Assembly (NCBI GenBank): GCA_963724735.1
Contig: CAVRVX010000012.1
Coordinates: 1 to 64,000 of the forward strand
Reading direction: 5' to 3'
DNA: 64,000 nucleotides
Origin: Rhodoplanes sp963724735
GTDB lineage: Bacteria; Pseudomonadota; Alphaproteobacteria; Rhizobiales; Xanthobacteraceae
How positions within the stretch are numbered: the stretch's first letter is position 1; each line of letters starts with the position of its first letter. The notes under the pieces were generated by a model. The model had not been told where the DNA came from and did no database searches. It saw only the letters and a list, made by a program, of their open reading frames with translations. The position numbers and the translations under genes are program-made. Positions 56,043-64,000 of the stretch are shown here, piece after piece.

Positions 56043-58334
56043 ATGAGCGGACGCTTGGCGCGTTATGGGCTCATTCTGATTGCGCTTGCTGGGCTGGCCA
56101 TCGGCCTCGCCGCCTGGCTCGCCGGACGGTCGGCGCTCGCCTCTTGGGCATGGGCGCTCGGAACGACGCCGGTTATCGTCTCGCTCGCCATCACCATCGT
56201 CCGCGACCTCATGGCTGGACGCATGGGGGTCGACGCGGTGGCCTTCGTGTCGATGAGCGCGGCGCTCGCGCTCGGAGAGACGCTGGCGGGCGTGGTGGTC
56301 GCAATCATGTATGCCGGCGGCAATGTGCTGGAGCAGATCGCGGTTGCACGCGCCGAGCGCGACCTTCGATCCCTCATGGACCGCGCGCCGCGCATCGCCC
56401 ACCGTCGGCTCGACCAGCAGATCGAGGACATCCCGATCGAAGCCGTCGCCATCGGCGACCGTCTGCTCGTGCGCGCCGGAGAGGTCGTTCCCGTCGACGG
56501 CGTGGCGATGGGCGGCGAGGCGCTGATCGACGAATCGGCGCTGACGGGCGAACCGCTCCCGGTGTTGCGCCGCGTGCTGGAGCCGGTGCGCAGCGGCACG
56601 GTCAATGCCGGGGAGACCTTCGACATGCGCGCGCTCGCGACGGCGGGCGATAGCACCTATGCCGGCATCCTTCGCCTGGTCACCGCCGCGCAAACCGCGA
56701 AGGCGCCCTTCATCCGTCTTGCCGACCGCTTCGCCTTGCTGCTTCTGCCCGCCACGCTGATTGTCGCAGCCGCGGCGTATTTCTGGTCAGGTGATCCGAT
56801 CCGGGCGCTCGCGGTGCTGGTCGCATCGACCCCCTGCCCGCTTATTCTCGCTGCGCCCGTCGCCTTCATTGCCGGCGTTTCGCAGGCGGCGCGCCACGGC
56901 GTCCTGGTGAAAGGAGGCGGCGCGCTGGAGGCGCTCGCGCGCACCCACACGGTGATGTTCGACAAGACCGGAACGCTGACCGTCGGCGGGGCGCGGCTGG
57001 TCGCGGTCGAGACCGCGCCCGGCGAAAGCGCGGACGAAGCGCTCAAACTCGCCGCTTCGTTGGAACAGGCCTCGCATCATATCGCCGCCCAAGCGGTTGT
57101 CGCCGCTGCCGCGGCTCGCAGATTCGTCCTCGCGGTTCCCGAACGGGTTCGCGAGACCTTGGGCCTGGGCGTCGAAGGACTGGTTGAAGGGCGAAAGGTT
57201 CGCGTGGGAGCGCCATCGCTCATTTTCGGAACGGCGCGCCCGCCCGACTGGGCGATCCGCGCGCTGCGGCGCGCCGACTGGCGAGCCGCGCTGAACGTGT
57301 TCGTATCCATCGACGGTCGGGCGATCGGCGCCCTCCTGCTCGCCGACGAGCTACGAATCGAGACCCCGCGCGCCATCCAGGCGCTGCGGCGCGCCGGCGT
57401 CGGGCGGATCATGATGGTCACCGGCGACCGCGCCGAGGCGGCCGAAACGATTGGTGCGGCGCTCGACCTCGATCAGGTGCTCGCGGATCGCGGCCCTTCT
57501 GAGAAGGTCGATGCCGTGGTGACCGAGCAGCGCCTCAACCCCACCTTGATGGTCGGCGACGGCATCAACGATGCGCCCGCACTGGCCGCGGCCGGCGTGG
57601 GAATCGCGATGGGCGCCCGCGGCGCGAGCGCCTCTTCGCAAGCCGCCGATGTCGTGATTCTCGTCGACCGGCTCGACCGGGTCTCGCAGGCCGTGGAGAT
57701 TGCACGCCGGGCGCGGCGGATTGCGATTGAGAGCATCGTCGCCGGCATGGGCTTGTCCGGTCTTGCCATGGCCGGGGCCGCCTTCGGCCTCCTCACCCCG
57801 GTCGCCGCAGCGCTTATCCAGGAGGGCATCGATGTCGCCGTGATCCTCAATGCGTTGCGCGCGCTCGGGCCGGGACGAGGCATGGCGAAGGGCTCACGCA
57901 AGTTGCCCGCGGCCGTTGCGCACGACCTTCACGAGGGGCACGAGCTTCTCGAGCGGGCGCTCGACCGCCTCCGCAGCATCGCCGACAACCTCGACGACGC
58001 CAATCCCGCGCGCGCCGCCGAACTGATCGCCGAAGCGAACGCCATCGTTTCCGAGCAGGTCGTACGGCACGAGCGCGACGACGAAGCCTCTGTCTACCCG
58101 CGGCTGACCAAAGTTCTGCGCGACGGGCATGGACTCTCCGCGATGAGCCGCGCGCATCGGGAGATCTTGCACCTCGCGCGGCTGCTCGCCCGCCTGGCCG
58201 GCGGTCTGCCGGCGCAGGACATCGATCGCTACCTCATTCGCGATGCGCAGCGGGTCATCGAATCGATCGAAGCGCTGGTGCGGCTCCACAACGCCCAGGA
58301 AGAGGATATATACGAGCATGCGAGCGCGGCCTGA
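56043..58334 (+). CDS. P1B-5-like metal-transporting P-type ATPase with C-terminal hemerythrin domain, 763 aa
   Basis: Core motifs: TGEP in DESALTGEPLPV, phosphorylation site FDKTGTLTVGG (Asp near 307), and GDGINDAPAL (near 504). The transmembrane metal motif is TPCPL (near 264) instead of CPC, and the sixth core helix has QEGIDVAVILNAL (near 595). TPC plus QExxD marks the P1B-5 group, whose known members export iron or nickel. Residues ~625-763 form a hemerythrin-like helical bundle with His/Glu ligands (HDLHEGHELLERAL, HERDDEASVYPRL, HREILHLARLL, HNAQEEDIYEH), a diagnostic fusion for this group. No N-terminal heavy-metal domain. Inner membrane. Confidence 0.88.
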   Translation: MSGRLARYGLILIALAGLAIGLAAWLAGRSALASWAWALGTTPVIVSLAITIVRDLMAGRMGVDAVAFVSMSAALALGETLAGVVVAIMYAGGNVLEQIAVARAERDLRSLMDRAPRIAHRRLDQQIEDIPIEAVAIGDRLLVRAGEVVPVDGVAMGGEALIDESALTGEPLPVLRRVLEPVRSGTVNAGETFDMRALATAGDSTYAGILRLVTAAQTAKAPFIRLADRFALLLLPATLIVAAAAYFWSGDPIRALAVLVASTPCPLILAAPVAFIAGVSQAARHGVLVKGGGALEALARTHTVMFDKTGTLTVGGARLVAVETAPGESADEALKLAASLEQASHHIAAQAVVAAAAARRFVLAVPERVRETLGLGVEGLVEGRKVRVGAPSLIFGTARPPDWAIRALRRADWRAALNVFVSIDGRAIGALLLADELRIETPRAIQALRRAGVGRIMMVTGDRAEAAETIGAALDLDQVLADRGPSEKVDAVVTEQRLNPTLMVGDGINDAPALAAAGVGIAMGARGASASSQAADVVILVDRLDRVSQAVEIARRARRIAIESIVAGMGLSGLAMAGAAFGLLTPVAAALIQEGIDVAVILNALRALGPGRGMAKGSRKLPAAVAHDLHEGHELLERALDRLRSIADNLDDANPARAAELIAEANAIVSEQVVRHERDDEASVYPRLTKVLRDGHGLSAMSRAHREILHLARLLARLAGGLPAQDIDRYLIRDAQRVIESIEALVRLHNAQEEDIYEHASAA

Positions 58335-58556
58335 GACCAATATGGTCAAGACGTTACGAACGGGATCTTCGCGCCTCTGCCGCTTGAAGAATGGAATAGT
58401 TTTCTTTGACAATGACAAAAAATCGCGTGAAAACCTTATCTTGAGAGGCGATTCTCAGATTATTCGTCCGGTGCGAGCCGTTTGCCCAGAGCGATGTTGA
58501 TCGAGGACCCGCGTAGGCGCCACGCCCGAGAGAGCCAATTCGGTTCTGGAGTGGAC

Positions 58557-59711
58557 GTGATCACGACGACCGAGGGCCTTTCGGCAGCATGCGAAAGGAT
58601 GGCGGGTTATCCGTTCGTCACGGTCGACACCGAGTTCCTGCGCGAGTCGACCTATTATCCCCTGCTCTGCGTGGCCCAGATGGCGAGCCCGGCCGAGGCC
58701 GTCATCATCGACGTGCTCGCCGGGGATGTCGATCTCGCCCCGTTCTACGCGTTGATGGCCAATGAACGGGTGACCAAGGTCTTCCATGCCGCGCGGCAGG
58801 ACGTGGAGATCATCTGGCATCAGGCGGCGCTGATCCCTCGCCCGCTGTTCGACACCCAGGTCGCCGCCATGGTGCTGGGTTATGGCGACGCGATCTCCTA
58901 TGACCAGCTGGTCCAACGCGTGACCGGCGACGCTCTCGACAAGTCGAGCCGCTTCACCGACTGGGCGCGCAGGCCGCTGACGCCGGCACAAATTTCCTAC
59001 GCGATTTCCGACGTGACCCATCTGCGCGATGTGTATCTCGCGCTCGCCGCCAACCTCGCCGAGCGCGGACGCGCCAATTGGGTCGACGAAGAAATGGAGA
59101 TTCTGACGTCGCCCGACACCTATCGCGCCGATCCGGAGACGGCGTGGGAACGCCTGAAGAGCCGCGTGCGGAAACCGAGGGAACTCGCCATTTTAATCGA
59201 GCTGGCGAGCTGGCGGGAACGGGAAGCGCAACTTCGCGACGTGCCGCGCGGTCGCGTGCTCAAAGACGAGGTGATCGGCGAGATCGCCATTCAGGTCCCG
59301 ACCACGCCCGAGGGGTTGGCGGCGCTGCGTTCGCTGCCGAAAGGTTTCGAACGGTCGAAGTGGGGACAGGACATTCTCGAAGCGGTCAGGCGCGGCCTCG
59401 CCCGCGATCCGAAATCGCTTCCCCGTATCGAGCGCACGCGCGCGCAAGCGAATGGAAGCGCGACCGTCGAACTCCTGAAGGTCTTGCTGCGCATGACGGC
59501 GGAGAAGCACGGCGTCGCCGCCAAGGTCATTGCGACGGTGGACGATCTCGAGCGGATCGTCGCGCACGACAATGCCGATGTCCGGGCGCTCAAGGGATGG
59601 CGGCGCGAACTGTTCGGCGAGAAGGCGCTTGCGCTCAAGCACGGCGAACTCGCGCTCGCCATCGAACGCAGCCGCGTCGTCGCGGTCAAGCCGCGAGCGG
59701 ACCTAGCTTGA
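58557..59711 (+). CDS. rnd: ribonuclease D, 3'-5' exoribonuclease
   Basis: DEDDy exonuclease: VTVDTEFLRE (Asp, Glu), VFHAARQDVEIIW (Asp) and YAISDVTHL (Tyr-x3-Asp), followed by HRDC-type helical domains (ELAILIELASWREREAQLRD). GTG 58557 is preferred because GGAG lies five bases upstream and the family usually begins close to ITTTEGL; an ATG at 58494 in frame is the alternative. Trims tRNA and other structured RNA 3' ends. Its end overlaps that of the convergent ppx gene by nine bases. Confidence 0.9.
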   Translation: MITTTEGLSAACERMAGYPFVTVDTEFLRESTYYPLLCVAQMASPAEAVIIDVLAGDVDLAPFYALMANERVTKVFHAARQDVEIIWHQAALIPRPLFDTQVAAMVLGYGDAISYDQLVQRVTGDALDKSSRFTDWARRPLTPAQISYAISDVTHLRDVYLALAANLAERGRANWVDEEMEILTSPDTYRADPETAWERLKSRVRKPRELAILIELASWREREAQLRDVPRGRVLKDEVIGEIAIQVPTTPEGLAALRSLPKGFERSKWGQDILEAVRRGLARDPKSLPRIERTRAQANGSATVELLKVLLRMTAEKHGVAAKVIATVDDLERIVAHDNADVRALKGWRRELFGEKALALKHGELALAIERSRVVAVKPRADLA

Positions 59712-61232
59712 GATCAGGATCGACTCGCGTCCAATCAGCCGCGCGAGCTGCCGCAACCGGTTGTACAGCCGTTCGCCGCCCAGCGCGGCGTGGCGGCCCT
59801 TCAGCGTCAACATGAGCTGTCCGCGCATGACCCTGAGCGGCGTTTCGGGCAAAATTCCCGGCATCGCCGCCGAGATGAGATAGGCGACCCGCAACGCCCC
59901 GCCGAGCACGCGCGCCCGGTCGATCATCCGGGCGCTCGCCAGTTCACGCACATGCGGCGACAATTCGCCCTCCCACAGCCCGACATGCCGGAAGAAGACG
60001 GCGAGCGAGAGAAAGGCGCGCCCGGGATGGTCGACGCCGAGAAAGCTCGCATGGGCGATGATGTTGAGCGACTGCTCGCCGCGGTAGTCGGGGTGGGCGC
60101 GCCAGCCGGTATCGGCGAGCAGGCAGGCCGCGTGACGCAGTCGCACTTCCTCGGCCGTCTCCTCGATCCCGGACGACGCCATGAACCGGTCGGTCCAGCG
60201 GATCAATTCCTCGCCATGCTGGGGCGAGCGCGACCGCAACACGTTGAGGTCGCTTGCCGCCGCGATCAGCGCATCGCGCTGCTGCTCTTTCTCTTTGAGG
60301 AGCGAATAGAGAAGTCCTTCGCGCACCCCGACCGCAGACACGACGATGTCGCGCGGCTTACCGAGCCGGATGATGTGCTCCAGCACGAGCGCCGCGTAGC
60401 CGAGCAAAGGCCGGCGCGCATCCGTTACCGTCTCGATCTGCGACAGCATTTCGGGATTCACGCGGCGCACGAGGCGGATGAATTCCAGCGCTTCTTTGGC
60501 GGGGATCGAATAGCCGTGCATCACGTGGAGCGGATAGCCTGTCTGGCGCATGTGCAGGCGGGCAAGCGCGCGCCACGTGCCGCCGACCGCATAAAAGGCG
60601 CGGCCGCCGCCGGCCGACAGAAAGCGGACGCTCTCGAGCTTGGCCGCGACGAACTTCTCCGCCTTCTTCACCGACTTTTCCGAAATATCCTGCAGCGCAA
60701 GCCCGCCCAGCGGCAGCGTGGCCGCCGCCCGCAAGCGCGCCCCGCGCAGATTGATCAGTTCGAGCGATCCGCCGCCGAGGTCTCCCACGAGACCATCCGG
60801 TTCGTGCACGCCGGAGACGACGCCGAGCGCCGACAGTTCGGCCTCCCGCTTGCCCGAGATCACATCGATTCTGGCGCGGCAGATCCTCTCGGCCTCGCGA
60901 ATGAAGTCCGGACCATTCGCGGCGTCGCGGCAGGCGGCCGTCGCGATGATCCACAGCCGACGAACGCCCATCGCATCGCACAACGCGCGGAACCGTTTGA
61001 GCGACGATAGCGCTCGCTCGACCGCATCCCGGGCGAGCAGTCCCGTCGATTGAACCTCGCGTCCCAGACCGGCGAGCACCTTCTCGTTGAATATCGGGGT
61101 GGGACTGCGCGTGAGACCTTCGTAAGCGACGAGGCGAACGGAATTCGAGCCGATGTCGATGACGGCGATCGGCGGGCCGTGATCAAGACGACCTTTGGCG
61201 GCGCCGCGCCGGGCTAGGCTTTGGCTAGCCAC
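59703..61232 (-). CDS. ppx: exopolyphosphatase / GppA-type phosphatase, 509 aa
   Basis: PPIAVIDIGSNSVRLVAYEG is the N-terminal phosphate-binding loop of the ASKHA-fold Ppx/GppA family; DGLVGDLGGGSLELINLRGA is the second. The rest (YAVGGTWRALARLHM; an HD-like helical C-terminus) fits the family length. Hydrolyses polyphosphate ends or pppGpp. The start overlaps the ppk stop by eight bases, so the two are one operon controlling polyphosphate. Confidence 0.92.
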   Translation of the reverse strand: MASQSLARRGAAKGRLDHGPPIAVIDIGSNSVRLVAYEGLTRSPTPIFNEKVLAGLGREVQSTGLLARDAVERALSSLKRFRALCDAMGVRRLWIIATAACRDAANGPDFIREAERICRARIDVISGKREAELSALGVVSGVHEPDGLVGDLGGGSLELINLRGARLRAAATLPLGGLALQDISEKSVKKAEKFVAAKLESVRFLSAGGGRAFYAVGGTWRALARLHMRQTGYPLHVMHGYSIPAKEALEFIRLVRRVNPEMLSQIETVTDARRPLLGYAALVLEHIIRLGKPRDIVVSAVGVREGLLYSLLKEKEQQRDALIAAASDLNVLRSRSPQHGEELIRWTDRFMASSGIEETAEEVRLRHAACLLADTGWRAHPDYRGEQSLNIIAHASFLGVDHPGRAFLSLAVFFRHVGLWEGELSPHVRELASARMIDRARVLGGALRVAYLISAAMPGILPETPLRVMRGQLMLTLKGRHAALGGERLYNRLRQLARLIGRESILISS

Positions 61233-63432
61233 GTTCTCCCCGCCGCGTGAGGCTGCGGGGAGACGATTCCTTGAGCGATTTTCCGCGACCGGACAGGCTG
61301 GGATTGGTCATGAAATACTTGTGCGCATTGAACGGTTCCTCACCCGCAGCGACGTTGATACGCGTCCAGTTCCCTTCCGGCAAGAGCAGCCAACTCTGCT
61401 GGTTGTCCTTGAGATTGGCGATCATGATCTGATCAAGGACCTGCTGATGAACGGTCGGATTGAGGATCGGACAGAGCGCCTCCACTCGCCGGTCGAGATT
61501 GCGAGGCATCATGTCGGCCGACGAGATGTAGACGTGCGCCTTGGGGTGCGGCAATCCGTGTCCGCCGCCGAAGCAGTAGATGCGGCTATGCTCGAGAAAC
61601 CGTCCGACGATTGACTTGACCCGAATGTTCTCGGACAGGCCCGGCACCCCTGGACGCAGGCAGCAGATGCCGCGGACCACGAGATCGATCGGAACACCGG
61701 CCTGCGAGGCGTCATAGAGCGCGTCGGCGATCTCGGAATCGACCAGCGAATTCATCTTCATCCAGATCGCGGCCGGCCGGCCGGCGCGGGCATGGGCGAC
61801 CTCCTGCCCGATATGTTCGAGGATGCGCACGCGCAGATTGATCGGCGAAGCCGCCATGCGCTCCAGCTCGGCGGGCTCGGCATAGCCGGTGATGAAATTG
61901 AAAATGCGGGCGACGTCCCGCGCGATCGCAGGGTCGGCGGTGAAGAAGGACAGATCGGTGTAAACGCGGGCGGTCACCGGATGATAATTGCCCGTCCCCG
62001 TATGAACATAGGACAAAGGCGAACCGCCCTCCCGGCGCACCACCAGCGACAGCTTGGCGTGGGTCTTCAATTCGATGAAGCCGTATACCACCTGCGCGCC
62101 GGCCCGTTCCAGGTCGCGCGCCCAGCGGATATTGGCCTCCTCGTCGAAACGCGCTTTCAGCTCGACCACGGCGGTGACCGACTTGCCCAACTCGGCCGCC
62201 TCCGCGAGCGTCTGCACGATCGGACTGTCCTTGGAGGTGCGGTAGAGCGTCTGCTTGATCGCGACCACGTCGGGATCGCGCGCCGCCTGCTGGAGAAATT
62301 GCACGACGACGTCGAACAATTCGTAGGGATGGTGGACGATCAGGTCCTTCTGCCGAATGGCCGCGAAGCAGTCGCCGGCATGGTCACGGATGCGTTCAGG
62401 AAACCTCGGTTTGTAGGGCTTCCATTCGAGATCGGGACGATTGAGGGACGAAAGCTGGGACAGCTCTGAGAGGGCCAGCGCGCCCTCGACCATGAACACC
62501 TCGTCGTCGGCGACGTCCAATTCGCGTTGAACGAAGCGCCGTAGCTCGGCCGGCATCGCGGCGTCGACTTCGAGCCGGATGACTGAACCGCGACGGCGCT
62601 GTTTCAGTGCCGTCTCGAAGTGACGCACAAGGTCCTCGGCCTCCTCTTCGATTTCCACTTCCGAATCGCGCAGCACGCGGAAGCCGCCCTGCCCTCTGAC
62701 GGAATAACCGGGGAACAGGCGGGGCACGAACAGGGCGATCACGTGCTCGAGCGTGATCAGCCGCACGACTCCGCCGTCGCCACCTGGCAGCCGGATAAAT
62801 CGCTCGACCTTTGGAGGCACGCGGATGAGCGCATTCAGGGCCCGCCCGTCATGAGTCCGCGCAAGCTGCAAGGCGAGCGAGAAGCTGAAATTCGGAATGA
62901 ACGGGAAAGGATGCGCAGGATCGATCGCGAGCGGCGTCAGAACCGGAAAAATCCGATGCAAGAAATAGTCTTCGAGCCATTGCCGGTCGGCCTTCTTGAC
63001 CGAGTCCGCTTCGATGAACACGATATTGGCGGACGCCAAATCCATCTTGAGCTCACGCCAACGCTGCTGCTGATCGACGGCGAGCGTAGCGACGGCTTCG
63101 TTGATGCGCGCGAGCTGATCGCGCGGCGTCAAACCGTCCGGGCTCTTGCCGGTGACGCCCGCCTCGACTTGGCCGATATAGCCGGCAACCCGCACCATGA
63201 AGAATTCGTCGAGATTGTTGGCGGAGATGGAAAGGAACTTCACGCGCTCCAAGAGCGGATGGTTGGGATTCTCCGCCTCTTCGAGAACCCTGCGGTTGAA
63301 TTGGAGCCAGGACAGCTCGCGATTGAAAAAGCGCTGCGGACTGGTCCTGATCGAGAGGTCGGGCTGATCGACCGGCCGGCTTGCGGCTTGTGCTGTTTCT
63401 CTTGGAAGAACAGACAGTTTTTGGTCAGCCAT
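61225..63432 (-). CDS. ppk: polyphosphate kinase 1, 735 aa
   Basis: ATG 63432 (MADQKLSVLPRETAQAASRP) is preferred over the longer start at 63510 because the extra 26 residues are unlike the family. RFFNRELSWLQFNRRVLEEA and SISANNLDEFFMVRVAGYIG are the N-domain signature. LIVHHPYELFDVVVQFLQQA and SYVHTGTGNYHPVTARVYTD contain the C1/C2 domain residues, including the autophosphorylated His. Reversibly makes polyphosphate from ATP at the membrane. Operon with ppx; downstream of hda as in other Hyphomicrobiales. Confidence 0.94.
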   Translation of the reverse strand: MADQKLSVLPRETAQAASRPVDQPDLSIRTSPQRFFNRELSWLQFNRRVLEEAENPNHPLLERVKFLSISANNLDEFFMVRVAGYIGQVEAGVTGKSPDGLTPRDQLARINEAVATLAVDQQQRWRELKMDLASANIVFIEADSVKKADRQWLEDYFLHRIFPVLTPLAIDPAHPFPFIPNFSFSLALQLARTHDGRALNALIRVPPKVERFIRLPGGDGGVVRLITLEHVIALFVPRLFPGYSVRGQGGFRVLRDSEVEIEEEAEDLVRHFETALKQRRRGSVIRLEVDAAMPAELRRFVQRELDVADDEVFMVEGALALSELSQLSSLNRPDLEWKPYKPRFPERIRDHAGDCFAAIRQKDLIVHHPYELFDVVVQFLQQAARDPDVVAIKQTLYRTSKDSPIVQTLAEAAELGKSVTAVVELKARFDEEANIRWARDLERAGAQVVYGFIELKTHAKLSLVVRREGGSPLSYVHTGTGNYHPVTARVYTDLSFFTADPAIARDVARIFNFITGYAEPAELERMAASPINLRVRILEHIGQEVAHARAGRPAAIWMKMNSLVDSEIADALYDASQAGVPIDLVVRGICCLRPGVPGLSENIRVKSIVGRFLEHSRIYCFGGGHGLPHPKAHVYISSADMMPRNLDRRVEALCPILNPTVHQQVLDQIMIANLKDNQQSWLLLPEGNWTRINVAAGEEPFNAHKYFMTNPSLSGRGKSLKESSPRSLTRRGERG

Positions 63433-63530
63433 GATGCTCGCCTTTAGTTGCCAGGATAGCTGGTCCGCGCGCCGAATGGCGGCGAGGCTATCGCGAGTCG
63501 TTATCGCCAAATATGACAGGCAAATGACCC

Positions 63531-64000
63531 GCTAGCCACCGATAACGCCACCCTCCCTATCCAGGATGTCGGCCGCAAGGGCGCGCGTAATCGGTCGCTG
63601 CTGTTGAAGTCCCTCGCGATCGAGGGCCGCGACGATGGCTCGCGCGGCCGCGAGCGAGCGCTCCGCCCGCCGTTCGAGATAGACGAGAAGGGCCTCGTCG
63701 ACGAAGAGTTGGCGGTCGGCAAACAGCTTGACGAGGACGGCGCGGAACAGCGCGTCATCGGGCGGCGCGATCGCGACGACGGGGACGGCCCGCAGTCGCG
63801 ATGTGAGATCGGCGATGCGGAGCGTCCAGGACGCTGGCGCGCTCTGCGCTGTCAGCAGCGCATGGCCCTGCTCCTCCGCCGCGATATTGAGGAGATGAAA
63901 CAGGGCCCGCTCGTTGACATGGCCTTCGGCGACATCCTCGACGACGACCGCACCGGTCGCGAACGCGCCTGGCGCCGACGCTTCGTCGAGCGCGCCCGCT
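63531..64000 (-). CDS. hdaA: DnaA-like regulatory inactivator HdaA, C-terminal part, cut by window edge
   Basis: The minus strand from the right edge reads VVVEDVAEGHVNERALFHLL, NIAAEEQGHALLTAQSAPAS, LRIADLTSRLRAVPVVAIAP, PDDALFRAVLVKLFADRQLF and EALLVYLERRAERSLAAARA, ending VIGG. This is the AAA+ lid and sensor region of DnaA/Hda proteins, without the DnaA DNA-binding domain. Hda proteins with the beta clamp promote DnaA-ATP hydrolysis. The N-terminus with Walker A is outside the window. It ends 99 bases before the ppk start, same strand. Confidence 0.85.

Noticed and set aside
62620..63447. 275-codon plus-strand frame
   Set aside because: Antisense to the well-conserved ppk gene.

Overview
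The window reads as the edge of an alphaproteobacterial chromosome, probably Hyphomicrobiales. The last 10 kb hold an ordered, intact core block: hda (partial), ppk, ppx and, converging on them, rnd. Next to it are a metal P-type ATPase and a TPP-dependent enzyme. Almost everything left of 53.3 kb is accessory DNA: mobile elements, replication modules, conjugation and integrase relics, and a defence-like cluster. Genus-level placement (for example a methanotroph-related Beijerinckiaceae/Methylocystaceae) is only a guess from the general flavour of the proteins.

Region 1 (1-4 kb): the 5' part of a large Ig-like-repeat surface protein runs off the left edge. It is followed by a graveyard of transposase and group II intron reverse transcriptase fragments. 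Region 2 (4-12.5 kb): a plasmid-like replication module. A leftward operon encodes a protein of unknown function, a family A DNA polymerase and a winged-helix protein. To its right are a trbF relic, a DUF927 helicase/primase-like gene interrupted by an IS3 element, and a convergent HUH-like Rep gene, with arrays of 8-bp iterons. Region 3 (12.5-17.1 kb): two identical IS30 elements enclose small unknown genes and an excisionase-like gene. Region 4 (17.4-22.2 kb): a second, diverged and decayed copy of the DUF927 + iteron + Rep arrangement, with the Rep remnant fused to a piece of a cytosine-5 DNA methyltransferase.

Region 5 (22.7-38.4 kb): mixed cargo. It includes a SPOR protein, Ku and tyrosine recombinase relics, a DUF2189 membrane protein, a broken epimerase, an IS630 element, an enolase-superfamily enzyme, a hotdog thioesterase, and a 1169-residue regulator with wHTH, degenerate cyclase, ATPase and TPR parts. 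Small envelope proteins, a solute-binding protein and a lectin-like protein follow. Region 6 (38.4-45.7 kb): a likely defence cluster with a SIR2-like protein, an unknown protein of possible nuclease fold, a DUF5677 protein and a TIR-NTPase-TPR protein. Region 7 (45.8-53.3 kb): a satellite-like integrative element, with integrase, AlpA-like excisionase, PrimPol primase, RepA-like ATPase, a 12-copy GGTCCA iteron cluster and an RHH-controlled operon. It abuts the 3' half of a tRNA-Arg(TCT).

Frameshifts are very unevenly spread. The core genes are intact, while most genes of regions 4 and 7 and the TPR repeats of region 6 carry one or more single- or two-base indels with otherwise well-preserved coding. 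That is either recent decay of the mobile DNA or locally poor consensus sequence, and it affects every functional claim for those regions. All family assignments were made by reading the sequence; no database search was run.
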